From Nymphaea colorata (taxonomy: Eukaryota > Streptophyta > Magnoliopsida > Nymphaeales > Nymphaeaceae), in NCBI RefSeq assembly GCF_008831285.2, contig NW_022204877.1:1-26623 (forward strand): 26,623 nt of DNA, read 5' to 3'. Positions within the stretch are counted from its first letter, which is position 1. Every line of letters begins with the position of its first letter. The notes beneath the pieces are model-generated. The model was not told the DNA's origin. It ran no database searches and worked only from the letters and a program-made list of their open reading frames with translations. This document shows positions 1 through 9,950 of the stretch, one piece after another. The position numbers and the translations under genes were made by a program.

Positions 1-3000
1 AATTTCTACGCCCGAGAATAGATCCCAAGTCCAGAATCAACTCATGGGAGCCTAAAGTCCAAACTTAAGCAAATCATATAAACAAATTATATCCCCACCA
101 GACGCAACCCAGCTTAATAGTACCCTGGGTAAAAGATACAAGTGTGTTTCTCAGACCCACGGTTTAAATCCTACTACAACACTAAGGGGATCAAGGCTTG
201 TACAAATTTAACTATCACAACTCACTCAACTTCATTCACAAACCATTCATCCCTAAAACTGCGAAAACCATTCCCTGTCCCTTTGGTGGTCTAGCTACCC
301 GCAGCCGTGTCCTTGCAAGGTGCCTTGGAGAGACTGCCAATAATAGCAATTGGCTAGAGCCTGGTTTAGAAAACAATTACACCATAAACCGTTCTATAGG
401 ACGTTGAGAAGTTACCCAGCTGATGAGAGATTGACTTAAACAGCAATAGATCCGAGAGAAAACCAATGGCAAAGCCACTCTCGGATATCTCAACAAGGAG
501 GTGGAATGAAGGCTAGGCCCACCTAGCCTAGGACGGCTTGTGGACTGGTGGAAGCTGGCTGAGAGAGACGGAGTGTCCCGGCAATGGAAGGGGATGGCAC
601 TGGGCTGCCTGCTACACCTGATGGATGGAGTGTGGTTGCTGCAGCCCTCAGATGGCCAAGAGAGACAGCAACATGATGGAGGAGTGCTCGGATGGAGGCA
701 GGGGCTCGGCCCGCCTGGCCGAGGTCGCCTTGGTCCTTATGACTATGTTCGGTGGAAGGGTGCAGCAATGGAGGCTGCAAGAAGAGGTTGCCCGTTGAAG
801 TGGAGTTGGTGAACTGAGATGCACACGACCAATCTTTGTAGAGAGAACCTAACTAGTTAGACTCCAAGGGGACAAGCCGAGCTCGGAACAAGGAGGTGAG
901 CTTGGTATAGGTTTAGGTAGGCTCGGTTTAGGTGAAGCGGGTTAGGTGTAGTTGGAAGTGGTTCGGTAGTGGAGTGGGCTTGGTCTAGACGTGAGATGGA
1001 GGTTAATTGCTAAGAGGGTCGGTTATGACTTAGAGATAGGTGAAGGGTTGTGCGAGGGAGGGTGGAGAGTTACACGAGAGAAGATGACACTAATGATTAG
1101 GATCAGTTAGGCTAAGGGGTTTAAGTCAAGAGACATGCGAGGGCAGTGGTTCACTAATGATGGGTGAAGGTAGTAATGATGACAAGGAGGAGTTAGCATG
1201 AGGTGGAGGTTGATTAATGCTTGCGTGAAGTGGAAAGGGTCGGTTATGAGAGGTGAAGAGGCTATAAGAGGTTTGAGTAGGGTCTCCCTAGCAAAGGAAA
1301 TTGAATACGTACCTTAACTCCTCAATGATGGCTGATGATGGTGCGAGTGGAGGTGGACGGCTGAAGAGACACTCAGTGGAGGGATTTGTAACTCTTGTCT
1401 TTTAAGACGGGGAGCTCAAGAGGAGGCTGCAACGTGTAACGGTTGCAGCCTGTGCCCTCTCCTCAACTCGATTTAGAGCCTTCTTGATGGGAATACCCTT
1501 GCCAATTGGTTACACCAGCGGTAGCACACAGGAATCCAATGACCATGGGCAAATCGGGAATCCACTGAAATGATCGGGCTGGACCAAAAACTAATTGAAA
1601 AGTAAGAGTGATTGGTTACACCAGCCATAGCACACAGATTTCTGACCGGGGAGCGATTCTTCGCGATGGGCTGGTCGGATTCACCTGAAACATGGTGGGA
1701 TGTTGCTATGATCTGGGCGATTATGTTGGGGTGAACAAGAGAGTGAAATTTGACCTTGGTTTCTTCAGATTTCGCCTGCAACTTCTGCCCAGGCACTGCT
1801 TGGTTTCCACCAGGCCGAGCGAGCGATGTGGCTGGTTAAGGGTCGGCTATTGCAGAAAATCCATCTCCTTTATAGAAAGCGATTCTCTAATTGATGCGAA
1901 GTGACTTGCTGCTGCTGAGGACTGAATTCTCAGGTTGATTCATCGTCGAATTCACAGAAATCCAACTGGCCTTCTACCAATGGATTCCGATGAACCTTTG
2001 GATTCTCAGCTTAACAATCAATCCGATAGACTAGGCTACGATCTACCTTTCCGGTGTCACTTTCTCTGATTTTGACAGAGATTAAGAAGCTTACTAGGGC
2101 AGATCTTAACCTGTCTTAATCTCTGCTCGAGGTGGAAGGAACCGGGAGATGAATTCGGTTCCTCCCTTAATCCCTAGCAGCCGGAGTCGTTGCTTGATTA
2201 CTAGTCGACTAGAGCCGCAAGTCAATTTCCGTCAAGCCTTCCTGAGATGGTTCTCCAGCCTCTAACTTCTTCCGAGGATGAAGAAAGTTGCACCGTGAGA
2301 AGATGGATGGTCATTCGGTTGGGGAATTTGTGGGTAGGATGAAGACACTCTAAGAGGATTTCTGGTGGCCTCAAGGCCGTCTCCAAATCTATTTGCTTCA
2401 ACCAGAGCCTTGGGATTCCAGTCACCAGTGGTAAGACGATGAGAGGAAGAGAGAGGCAAGAGCCAATTCACACGAAAAACTCAACTTCTAATTCTTGATT
2501 GCATACTGAAAAAAGACTTACAAAAGAGTTTATGTACTTGAAATAAAACCAGTTCTAACACATGAACCGAGACACTCGCTGAAATAAAGGGACTCGACTA
2601 TAAGCAAATGCATGAAGGGAAATCGAGACAAGATGTCTTGGAAGTTCAGTGAGTTTGGCTTCTCAATCACCGGTTCAGCCATATAACCTGCCTAAGTTCG
2701 GCCTTAGGCTTGCCACGCATGGACCGGGTCAGGACTAGACTCAGGGTTCGAACTCGTTATAGCCGGATCTACATCTAGTTCCTGTGCCTTCTCAGCCTTG
2801 AAGTCTTCAGCCTGCTGCCCGTGTCCGCTGATGATGCTCCGCCCACAGCGCCGCTTCATCAACTTCAAGTTCTGCGTTAGCCTCCTTTAGCCCATCTACG
2901 CTTTCCATTATGCTGGCCGCAAACCTGGCCGAAGGCGCTCGGCTCTCTTGGCCTCGCTTGGCATGCTGGCCCTTTTTCTTGGCCTCCCTATAGGAAGGTC

Positions 3001-3007
3001 TGCATCA
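1..3007 (-). repeat. 3' LTR of the gypsy element (about 3 kb)
   Basis: Base 1 aligns with base 8639, the 26th base of the other LTR, so about 25 bases of this LTR lie outside the window. The inner edge is placed at 3007 because a minus-strand TGATGCAG follows directly after a purine tract (3011-3021), giving a TG...CA LTR. The first ~1735 bases are supported by the inverted copy at 10255-11962. The stretch 1736-3007 has no second copy here, so the total length of about 3033 bp is an inference, and a nested insertion within it is possible. Short open frames in this stretch look like chance products of a GC-rich block around 520-820. No further gene is seen in it. Confidence 0.8.
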
Positions 3008-3010
3008 GAT

Positions 3011-3021
3011 CCTCCCTCCTT
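3011..3021 (-). other. Polypurine tract (plus-strand primer site)
   Basis: The minus strand reads AAGGAGGGAGG, followed by ATC and then the LTR start TGATGCAG. A purine run directly before the 3' LTR is where the RNase H-resistant primer for second-strand synthesis forms. It overlaps the tail of the polyprotein reading frame, as is common in gypsy elements. The LTR edge depends on this call and cannot be checked against the 5' LTR, which is truncated. Confidence 0.6.
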
Positions 3022-3042
3022 GCCTCGAGCTTGCCCTCAAGC

Positions 3043-3276
3043 TCATGCAGTGGGAAAATGATTAACTATTTGCTCAAATTCTTCCCACAAAGTACCATTG
3101 TCTAGCCCTTTCCATTCAACCATGACTTCATGACACAGTCTACCATTCCGATGAACATGCCTTTGTTTAATAATTTGGTATGGTGTTGGTTGTTGTTGGC
3201 TCGAAATTTGCTCAATCTGCCTTGGCACTTCTCCAAAGTGCGGGTTTCAACCGAGTAACATGAAAGACTACTTGGA
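3043..3276 (-). pseudogene. Integrase C-terminus and chromodomain-like module
   Basis: The frame contains VMVEWKGLDN followed by LWEEFEQIVNHFP, matching the V-x-W-x-G-L ... W-E-x-x-x-x-I ... F-P pattern found in chromodomain-like tails of plant gypsy integrases. Such tails are thought to guide integration toward particular chromatin. Between this piece and the integrase core (3229-3276) another frame reads FHVTRLKPAL, the usual linker of gypsy integrases, so at least two frame changes separate the parts. A further frame running toward the polypurine tract shows that the original polyprotein probably ended closer to the LTR than the stop at 3043. This is the basis for calling the element chromovirus-like. 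Confidence 0.72.
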
Positions 3277-4150
3277 CTAAGGTCGTTTGTGGAGGACTAT
3301 TCTGTAATCTGCTTTCCCAATCTTTTGTAGCACTAGGAATGGCCCAAAAAACCTTGGCAAGAGCTTAGAGTAAGGCTGCCCTAGGAGGGACTTCTGCCTC
3401 ATTGGTAATCTTTTGAGCCATATGTAGTCCCCTACCATAAATTCACGATCTTTCCTGCCCTTGTCATATGTCTTTTTCATTTGATTTTGGGCTTCAATGA
3501 TATTCTGCTTGAGTGATGATAGCACCTCTTTCCTTGTGCATAGCTCACAATCAACCTTTTCTTCTTGTGCCGTGCCTTCTTCATATTTTGGAATTGGAGG
3601 GTGAATTCCGTAGAGAGCTTCATATGGAGTGGTCTGAGTAGACAAGTGCCAACTCGTATTGTAGGACCATTTGGCCCATGATAGATACTTTACCCAAGAG
3701 TTGGGCCTTTCTCCTGCAAAGCAACAGAGATATGTTTCTAAAGAACGGTTGACCACTTCACTTTGCCCATCGGTCTGAGGATGGTGTGCAGTACTAAATT
3801 GGATTGTCGTCCCTATCTGCTTCATGTATTCTCTCCAAAATTCACTCATGCAGATTGAATATCTATCACCGACTATTGTCTGAGGCATGCCATGTAGTTT
3901 CCCTATGTGATCTTGGTACTTAATAGCCACCATCTGTGCATTATATTTCTTTGGCAAGGGAATGAAGTGGCTATATTTTGATAGCCTATCGACCACCACA
4001 AGTATGGCTTCCTTGTTTTCTGATCATGGAAGGGCGTCTATAAAATCCATGGTGACATTGGTCGATGGCTTTTTCCGACACTGGTAAGGGATTTAGATGG
4101 CTCGGAGGCTTAATTCCCTCATACTTTTCATGTTGGCAAATTTGACACTA
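3277..4150 (-). pseudogene. gypsy integrase catalytic core
   Basis: The longest surviving open stretch is 240 codons (3277-3999). It carries VVDRLSKYSHFIPLP, then IVGDRYSI with the second catalytic Asp, and AHHPQTDGQSEVVNR with the Glu of the D,D-35-E triad. The first Asp is upstream in MDFIDALP (about 4030-4050). Immediately after that comes an in-frame TGA at 4024-4026. The CxxC half of the zinc-binding region (CQICQ) lies just before it, near 4140, in a different frame, so an indel in the A-rich stretch near 4060-4070 is likely. The core then runs into a conserved GPFLVLQKIG segment (integrase C-terminal domain). The catalytic residues are all present, but the reading frame is not continuous. 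Confidence 0.9.
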
Positions 4151-4468
4151 TTTAACATAATTCCTCACGTCTGCCTTCATTCCAGTCCACCAAAACTGTG
4201 CTTTCACTCGGTGGAGTGTTTTGACTAGTCCTTCATGGCCTGGTGATGGAGTGGCATGAAAGTGTTGTAGTAATTCTTGCTTTAAAGCCGATTTAGGTGG
4301 AACCACTTTGCGGTTATTTCTCATAAGTAAGCGGCCTCTAATGGTATAGTGCGAAATAGACTCTGGATTCTGGGTGACAGAGGTTTTGATGAGCCTTAAC
4401 CCATCCTCCTCTTGCTGTTCATCAGCTATTCTTTCCCATAAATCAGTCCCTATGATGGAGAGCGTCAA
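4148..4468 (-). pseudogene. Integrase N-terminal HHCC zinc-binding region
   Basis: The frame ends with ELLQHFHATPSPGHEG, then VKAQFWWTGMKADVRNYVK, then a TAG (4148-4150), and the bases beyond the stop read CQICQ. The H-x(n)-H spacing, the FWW-x-GM motif and the following CxxC are those of the H2C2 zinc finger that precedes gypsy integrase cores. The stop falls between the two His and two Cys ligands, so a zinc-binding fold could not be made without readthrough. Upstream, 4481-4669 carries the tail of RNase H in other frames. Confidence 0.82.
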
Positions 4469-4480
4469 AAAACTGCTCGC

Positions 4481-4669
4481 CTAATCTAGAGAGTGAATCA
4501 GCCGCTGTGTTATCTGTCTCTGTCTTGTACTCAATTTCAAAATCGTAACCAAGGAGTTTAGCCAACCACCTTTGCTGGGTTGGTGTTGAAACTCATTGTT
4601 TGAGCATATATTGATGATGTTCTGATCTGTCTTCACAATAAACTTTCGGCCTATCAGATACGCCGCCAT
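4481..4669 (-). pseudogene. RNase H tail and connection to integrase
   Basis: The frame opens with YLIGRKFIVKTDQ, the typical block after gypsy RNase H where the Asp belongs to the nuclease. The following bases in a neighbouring frame read [13 protein letters not shown], the A-D-x-L-S-R motif that closes the domain. Frame changes therefore lie at about 4660 (against the upstream RNase H frame) and about 4490-4500. [15 protein letters not shown] stretch replaces the usual Q-rich W-L block and looks degraded. Confidence 0.75.
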
Positions 4670-5202
4670 TTCTCTACTACCAATACAATCACAAGAAGCT
4701 CTTTTTCATATGTCGATAAGGGTTTGGCTCGGCTGGTGAGAGCCTTCGACATATATGCTATAGGGTGATTTTCCTGGCTGAGGACAGCTCCTATGGCAAT
4801 GTCACAAGCATCCGTTTCAATAGTGAAAGGTTTCCTAAAATCGGGCAAGGTGAGAACAGGTGCTGTCATGAGTGCCGACTTCAATTTCTCAAATGCCTCT
4901 CTTGCTTTGTCTGACCAAGCGAATGCTCCTTTCTTAGTCATTTGGGTTAATGGGGCGGCTATGAGCCCGTAGCCTTGAATGAATCTTCTATAATAGCCGG
5001 TTGACCCAAGAAATCTACGAAGACTCCTTAAATCTTTTGGCAAAGGCCAGTTGTTCATGGCCTCTAACTTTTCGGGGTCCTCTTTCACCCCTTCTGCTGA
5101 CACTGTGTGCCCAAGGTATCCTATGGAGGGTTGGCCGAAACTACATTTCGATCTCTTAGCATAACGATGGTGTTCCCTCAGGATTTGTAAGGTCGTGGCC
5201 AA
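4654..5202 (-). pseudogene. Reverse transcriptase thumb/connection and RNase H
   Basis: The frame has KRSKCSFGQPSIGYLGHTVS, the block that follows the RT palm in gypsy elements, then LRRFLGSTGYYRRFI and APLTQMTKKG. RNase H begins with FTIETDACDIAIGAVLSQ (catalytic Asp) and continues to STYEKELLVIVLVVEKW (catalytic Glu). The frame stops right after EKWRRI at about 4655 through a short indel. The upstream end joins the RT palm through a one-base frame change at about 5205. Residue order and spacing match intact gypsy polyproteins. Confidence 0.9.
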
Positions 5203-5575
5203 ATGGCAGCGTGTTGCTCTACTGACTCGCTATATACGAGAATGTCATCAAAAAATACCAAGATGAAGTTTCTAAGATACTGCTTGAAAACATCATTCAT
5301 GCACCACTGGAATGTGGTGGGTGCATTGGTTAACCCAAAAGGCATCACTAAGAACTCATAGTGTCCATCATGAGTTCTAAAATCTGTTTTTGGAATGTCT
5401 TCATCGTGCATTCTAATCTGGTTGTAGCCTGCTCGTAGGTCTATTTTGGAAAACACAGAGGCATCGGTTAACTCATCTAGAAGTTTGTCGATTACGGGTA
5501 TTGTGTGTCGGTCCTTCACAGTTGCCTCATTTAGCGCTCTATAGCCCACGCAGAAGCACCATGTGTTATTTTTCT
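5178..5575 (-). pseudogene. Reverse transcriptase palm (FFDD active site)
   Basis: The motifs in order are [34 protein letters not shown] (first catalytic Asp), [16 protein letters not shown], and [12 protein letters not shown], the gypsy version of the YxDD box. The palm is therefore complete within one frame. It is joined to the upstream fingers segment by a frame change in an A-rich run near 5570, and to the thumb by one near 5205. It copies element RNA into cDNA in intact relatives. Here the two breaks prevent a continuous enzyme. Confidence 0.93.
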
Positions 5576-6185
5576 TTTCACTAATAGGACTGGCGAAGAG
5601 AAAGGACAGCAGGTAGGGCGTATGATACCACCCTCTATCATCTCCTTAGCCAATCTTTCAATTTCTATTTTTTTGTGATGACCATAACGATATGGCCGAA
5701 CATTGACAGGTTCGACACCCTGATTCATGATGATTCTATGGTCATACGCTCGACGTGGAGGAAGATCCTTCGGTTCCTCAAAGAGATCTGAAAACTGTTC
5801 AAGCACGTGTTGAACCTTGGCTGGTATATTTTCTTCTTGCTCATCTTTGGCTGGTATGTCTGTGGCCATAGTAACAACCCAAAATGCTGGTTGTTGGGCG
5901 ACTAGTGCCTTAAGTGCTGCCTTTGGTTCAACGTTGGTGTTTACTGCCTTTATGGTGAAGTTTTGGTCACCTACCTCCTTAGCAAAAGACATACTCATGT
6001 CTTTGAAATTCCAAGAGATGTCCCCTAGAGTCTCTAGCCATTGTACCCCCAATACCACATCAACAACACCGATGGGGAGTACTAAAAGATCGACAATGAA
6101 TGGCACCTTTTGCATGCATAGCTTGACACCTTTACACTTTTGTGTGCATACGAGTTTGGACCCATCTCCTACATGAGATCAGCTG
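5531..6185 (-). pseudogene. Protease C-terminal part, linker and RT fingers
   Basis: The N-terminal part reads [28 protein letters not shown], the hydrophobic strand and I-L-G-x-x-W-L block at the end of gypsy aspartic proteases. Next is a linker rich in Glu, Asp and Lys, then [21 protein letters not shown] and [18 protein letters not shown], the start of RT. The frame extends above the first Met (6115) to about 6180, where a neighbouring frame carries the first half of the protease. The right-hand break is at about 5570. Confidence 0.88.
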
Positions 6186-6885
6186 TTGTTCTTCTAGTGG
6201 GCACCCAACTGCTTGAGCTACATCTTCACTAACAAAATTGTGCGTAGCACTGAGTCTAGGAGTACCAATCTTACCAACGACTCTCATGGCATTCAGTCTT
6301 TTTGGGTCTGTCAAGGTATGACATGTCCCTTCAATAGTCTCAGATGCACTTGTATCAGTCTTGGCCTCATTTGGACTAGGTGGATCTTTGTCTTGGCTAG
6401 GCTCTTTTTCTTCTTCATTGCTTTCATCAATGACTTCAAAAACTTGAAGATTTTTGCACTTGTGAGTACGACTCCATGGTTCCTTACAGTTGAAGCATTG
6501 ATTGTTTTTTATCATTTGTTCCCTCTCTTGCCTAGTTATGTAAGTGGTAGGCACTGGGTCTCTGTAGAGGGGTTTTTGATCTTTTCTTTTGTAGGGCATA
6601 GGCTTTCTTGGGGGTAGCCCTTTGTATTTGTTTGGCTCGTTGCCTTTGTAAGGTTTCCTTAGAGCATTCTTGCATCTATTTCTCTCTTCTACTGCTCGAG
6701 CTTCGGTGAAACATTCTACCAAATCGGTGTATTTTCTTCGTTGTACATCTACCTTGACCTCCTCTTTGAGGCCACCAATGTAGGCACCGATTAGTGACTT
6801 GGTGGTCCAATCAACCATATATGAAAGACTTTCGGATTTGCTTTGGTACTCTTGAACTGAGGACGTTTTGTACTAAAACTTTGAG
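6132..6885 (-). pseudogene. gag C-terminus, zinc knuckle and protease N-terminus
   Basis: The frame starts in the end of the gag domain ([17 protein letters not shown]) and continues through a basic stretch rich in Lys and Arg to [14 protein letters not shown], a nucleic-acid-binding zinc knuckle of the form found in this gypsy group. An acidic Glu/Asp/Pro/Ser linker follows, then the protease start with [13 protein letters not shown]. The catalytic D-[ST]-G that should sit just before THNF is absent in this frame. Codons for Leu-Asp-Ser can be read in the next frame, so paired small indels seem to have removed the active Asp. Confidence 0.88.
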
Positions 6886-7206
6886 CTCTATGTCAATGTC
6901 TATGTATGCTGAATCTCTGAATCGTGTTTGTAAACCCTCACTAAAATTCTCCCAAGTGATATTTGGTTGATGGCGTTTGAGCCATCGATACCACTTCATA
7001 GCTTCTCCGTCGAAGTTGAGGATTGCGGTTGTAACCCATTCGTTTTCAGGCACACTTCGACAATCAAAATATTCTTCTACCTTGAAGAGCCAATCCTTGG
7101 CATCTACCCCTATAAAATGTGGAAAATCAATCTTAACGGCTGGGGTTCTTCTGCTTGGCTCAGTTTGGTTGCGTCTGCCTCTAAAGGGTCCTCCATCAAC
7201 AAACAC
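6811..7206 (-). pseudogene. gag core (retrotransposon capsid domain)
   Basis: The frame contains KIDFPHFIGVDAKDWLFKVEEYF, then AILNFDGEAMKWYRWLKRH and ITWENFSEGLQTRF, the conserved blocks of the plant retrotransposon gag (capsid) domain that packages element RNA. The conserved aromatic and acidic residues are kept. After about 6880 the true continuation ([12 protein letters not shown]) is one frame over and runs into the zinc-knuckle segment. At the 5' side the frame changes near 7205, in the acidic stretch that ends the gag N-terminal part. Confidence 0.9.
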
Positions 7207-7742
7207 AATAACACAATATCCTCATCTTCCTCACTTTCATCCTTGCCCTGGTTCTTACTAAATCGCCGGTTTTGGGGTGCTTGTAGCTGGCTGCTGGAGC
7301 CGAACCTAAAATGGAACTCAGGCCCTTGTTGTTCAGGTTGGCTGGTGCCATGATGTCTGAAATGCTCAAATTGGTTAAAACTACCGGAAAAAGGTGGGAC
7401 AAACTGGTTGTTCAATGGCGCCTTGCCTTTGTCTTCATTCGGAGGGGGGCCTTGTGTGGTTCGGTGAAATTGTTCCATTCTTTTCATCAAAGTGTTTTGG
7501 CCAGCAATCAAGGAGTTCATCATCTGCTTCATCAGGTGTCATTCATCAAGTTTACTAAGGGACTTCTTGTACTCATGTAGTTCATGACGCATTTGGTTCA
7601 TGTTGGACTCAAGGGAATTCACTCGGCCTTGGTTTAAGGTTTCCATATCGAGTAAGTTGGATTCGACTTGTTCTTCTCAGCTGGAAGTCTCAACTTCTTG
7701 CTCGAGAGAATCATGGACAGTGGGTTTGGCTTTCTTCCCCAT
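7110..7742 (-). pseudogene. gag N-terminal region with two in-frame stops
   Basis: The start chosen is the ATG at 7742-7740, which begins MGKKAKPTVHDS and keeps one frame down to about 7205. The first ~75 codons are rich in Glu, Gln, Asn and Leu with heptad-like spacing (VESNLLDMETLNQGRVNSL), suggesting a coiled coil. A low-complexity Pro/Gln/Phe/Gly stretch follows, then the acidic SEEDED. TGA codons at 7679-7677 (codon 22) and 7541-7539 (codon 68) interrupt it. The low-complexity section is variable in this family, so I rely on position before the capsid domain rather than on motif matches. Confidence 0.72.
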
Positions 7743-8597
7743 TGAAAATTCTGCTCTTAGTTCTGCAGTATGACTGATCAAGCAATCAACGAACTGCTAC
7801 TACCGCTAACGACTGAAGACGAAACCACTTGTTATTGTGCTGGTCGCCGGAAATTCTTCAGAAAACCAGTGTGGCTTGTAAATTCAATAACTTCACGTCC
7901 AGAACTCTAAAAATCATGAAAATTGGATGAAAAATACTAGACATTCTAGGGAATCCAATGGCACCAAGTTTAGTTTCTAATTCCTCTCCAATCTAAGTCG
8001 AACTGCATAGAAAGTCACGCCTGGGCCTCGGTAGTCAAGCTCGTCGCTCATTCTTCAGCAGTGCAGGAAACTTGCAGCGATAGGGGTCCACTAAGAAAAT
8101 CATAACTTTTCAACCGTAACTCCAAAAAATTGGAAATTTTAACTGGAGATACCTGAGAAGTAGACGCTTCCAGCAAGCCTAAATTCAACCAATTCTGATG
8201 ATGGAGGTGACAGCGCCGGCCAGCAGAATCCGGCGTAGTTTCTTGCCTTTCAGAAACTGTAATACACTAGCTGCTGAATATGTAATTTGACATTTGCTGT
8301 GCCAAATGAACTCCGTTTCTCACGAAATTTGGACAGAATGTATCCGAAATATTTACAAACAGGTGGGTAGGGAGCTCGCTCACAGATCACCAGAAACTTG
8401 CCTGATTTACTTGTTTGATTGGTCTGAACTGTTCTCACTTTTCTTCAGACGGCTGCTATTCTAACACAACCTGCTATGAAATCCAAGTGTATACTTCCTA
8501 AACTCAACTGAAATCTGACATAACCTGATGCCAAACTGAAAAATCCTCTGCTACAATTTGAAAACCTAACTGAAATCTACCACTGTCTGCCGCAAGT
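7743..8597 (-). other. Untranslated leader of the gypsy element
   Basis: About 855 bases separate the primer binding site from the gag start. No open frame of note and no family motif is seen. A leader of this size usually carries the packaging signal and dimerisation site, but I cannot point to either. Confidence 0.6.
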
Positions 8598-8611
8598 GCG
8601 CTTTGATACCA
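8598..8611 (-). other. Primer binding site, initiator-Met tRNA type
   Basis: The minus strand reads TGGTATCAAAGCGC two bases inside the LTR end (...GGTTCCCACCA, then GT). It differs from the usual plant iMet primer site TGGTATCAGAGC by one base over the first twelve. This fixes the LTR boundary at 8614 and confirms the minus-strand orientation. Confidence 0.9.
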
Positions 8612-8613
8612 AC

Positions 8614-8750
8614 TGGTGGGAACCTAGACCCGGCTAGCGATTTCTACGCCCGATAATAGATCCCAAGTCCAGAATCAACTCACGGGAGCCTAAAGTCCAA
8701 ACTTAAGCAAATTATATTTACAAATTATATCCCAACCGGACAGCAACCCA
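8614..8750 (-). repeat. 5' LTR remnant of the gypsy element
   Basis: The plus strand reads TGGTGGGAACCTAGACC and continues colinear with window base 1 onward (8639 pairs with 1) until CAGCAACCCA at 8741-8750, where it leaves the LTR sequence. Only about 137 of some 3000 bases remain, so the promoter part is gone. The copies differ by scattered substitutions over the shared stretch, so insertion is not very recent, but too few bases are shared for dating. Confidence 0.88.
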
Positions 8751-9250
8751 TCGAAGTTTCTGTCGATACATCTTTGTCTGCCAAAAGGACCTTTCTCTGA
8801 CGCAGGTCTCCGGTTGAGCACGTGGAATCCACTCACCATTTTTTTCCGTTCATGAAAGAGACCTGAAAACTGTTCGCTCAATTTCGCTCGGTCCTCTCAT
8901 AGCCTTGTAGCATTGGAAAGAACTGGGTAAACTAGTGCTTCCTCGACCAGATCTAGGGCTGGATACCAAAAATTGTATGTCATTAGTACTTTGGAAAAGA
9001 CAAAACAAACTAGCAATTCTTTAGGAATTCGGGCAGGCACGAGTGGTCCTCGAGTCTATGGTTACCTCCAAACGAAGGGGCTTGAGTTCCAGAAGTCGCA
9101 TTTTCTATCTTTTTCTTTCGGCAAGGTGGTGCATGCTATCTGCTCGGGAAGCGGCTAGGCGATAGCTACAGGAAAGCCAGTCATCCAAGCTGCAAGGAGG
9201 GATGATTTGTTAGGTCCGCCAGTTCTCCATACCAGCTTCTTCTACATATA
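8751..9250. other. Unassigned block of organelle-like texture
   Basis: This block starts abruptly at the LTR break and is more GC-balanced than the AT-rich DNA that follows from about 9300. It has no intact gene: the largest frames are near 60 codons. The word usage reminds me of plant mitochondrial intergenic or intron sequence, which would make it a nuclear mitochondrial insertion, but I cannot name the source gene. A transposon fragment is the main alternative. Confidence 0.25.
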
Positions 9251-9950
9251 CCGCAGTTGAAGCACCTAAAGGCTCCGAGATCCAAAGTAATCAAACACGG
9301 CTAAGGTTTCTCTTGTGGATCTAATTTGAATTAAATTCCTTCTATTTTGAACAAAGTTTTGACTATGAAAATGTGATGCAATTCATGATTCATGGTAATT
9401 GGCTTCCGCAACTTTTTATAGTAATAACACAGACTTATTTGTAGATTCTTTGTTGGGGTCTTCTTTTTGCTTATGATTTCAAACTAATACAAACTTATTG
9501 CAATTTATCTAAGGACTGTGTTTTTTAATTTAAACGGCAAAATGAAGGCAGGAAGTAAAATTCCTATTTTAAAAAGTGAAATGTTAGCTGAAGTCATAAA
9601 AAGTAATTTTGTGATAAGAGGATCGTATTAAAACAATGAAATCAGCTTGGCTCCCCATATTAGTGGATGTTGGATTGAAAACTGTATTTGATAGTTTTTA
9701 CGAAAAGCATGATATTTAAAAAAATATGATGTAGTCCACTTTCAAAATTATAGAAAAGGTAGGCTTGGAAATGAAATTTTTTTGGAATTTATTTAAAGCA
9801 CCAAAAACGTTTTTTCTTTGAAAATGCTTTGCTTTAGTTTTTTGTCAAATGCAATAAATGAACGTGTTTGACACATAATTACCGACTAACATTTGATCCA
9901 GAGAATATCTTTTAATAAATAGGCAACAACAAAAATATTTAGGAGAAATT
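9251..9950. other. AT-rich intergenic sequence, nothing recognised
   Basis: Long A and T runs, no open frame of note and no repeat match within the window. It lies between the organelle-like block and the tandem duplication. Confidence 0.6.

Larger units (their letters stand above)
1..8750 (-). mobile_element. Ty3/gypsy LTR retrotransposon, chromovirus-like, degenerate
   Basis: The element is read on the minus strand and has the order of a Ty3/gypsy element: LTR, primer binding site, gag, protease, RT, RNase H, integrase, polypurine tract, LTR. Integrase after RNase H separates gypsy from copia. A chromodomain-like segment after the integrase and an initiator-Met tRNA primer site fit the plant chromovirus group. 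The two direct LTR pieces match each other from LTR base 26 to about base 137, which ties both ends to one element. The polyprotein is broken by stops at 7677-7679, 7539-7541, 4148-4150 and 4024-4026 and by frame changes near 7205, 6875, 6175, 5570, 5205, 4660, 4490, about 4060 and 3270. It could move only with proteins supplied by another copy, and most of its 5' LTR is missing. The subfamily cannot be settled without a phylogeny. Confidence 0.93.

Noticed and set aside
523-812. Open frames in the GC-rich part of the left LTR, with similar ones at 11104-11546 in the inverted LTR
   Set aside because: Both are the same LTR sequence read on opposite strands. The frames do not stay aligned between copies and have no domain, so conservation reflects shared ancestry of the repeat.
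7539-7679. Programmed TGA recoding (readthrough) in gag
   Set aside because: The rest of the polyprotein has unrelated stops and frameshifts, so random decay explains the TGA codons more simply.
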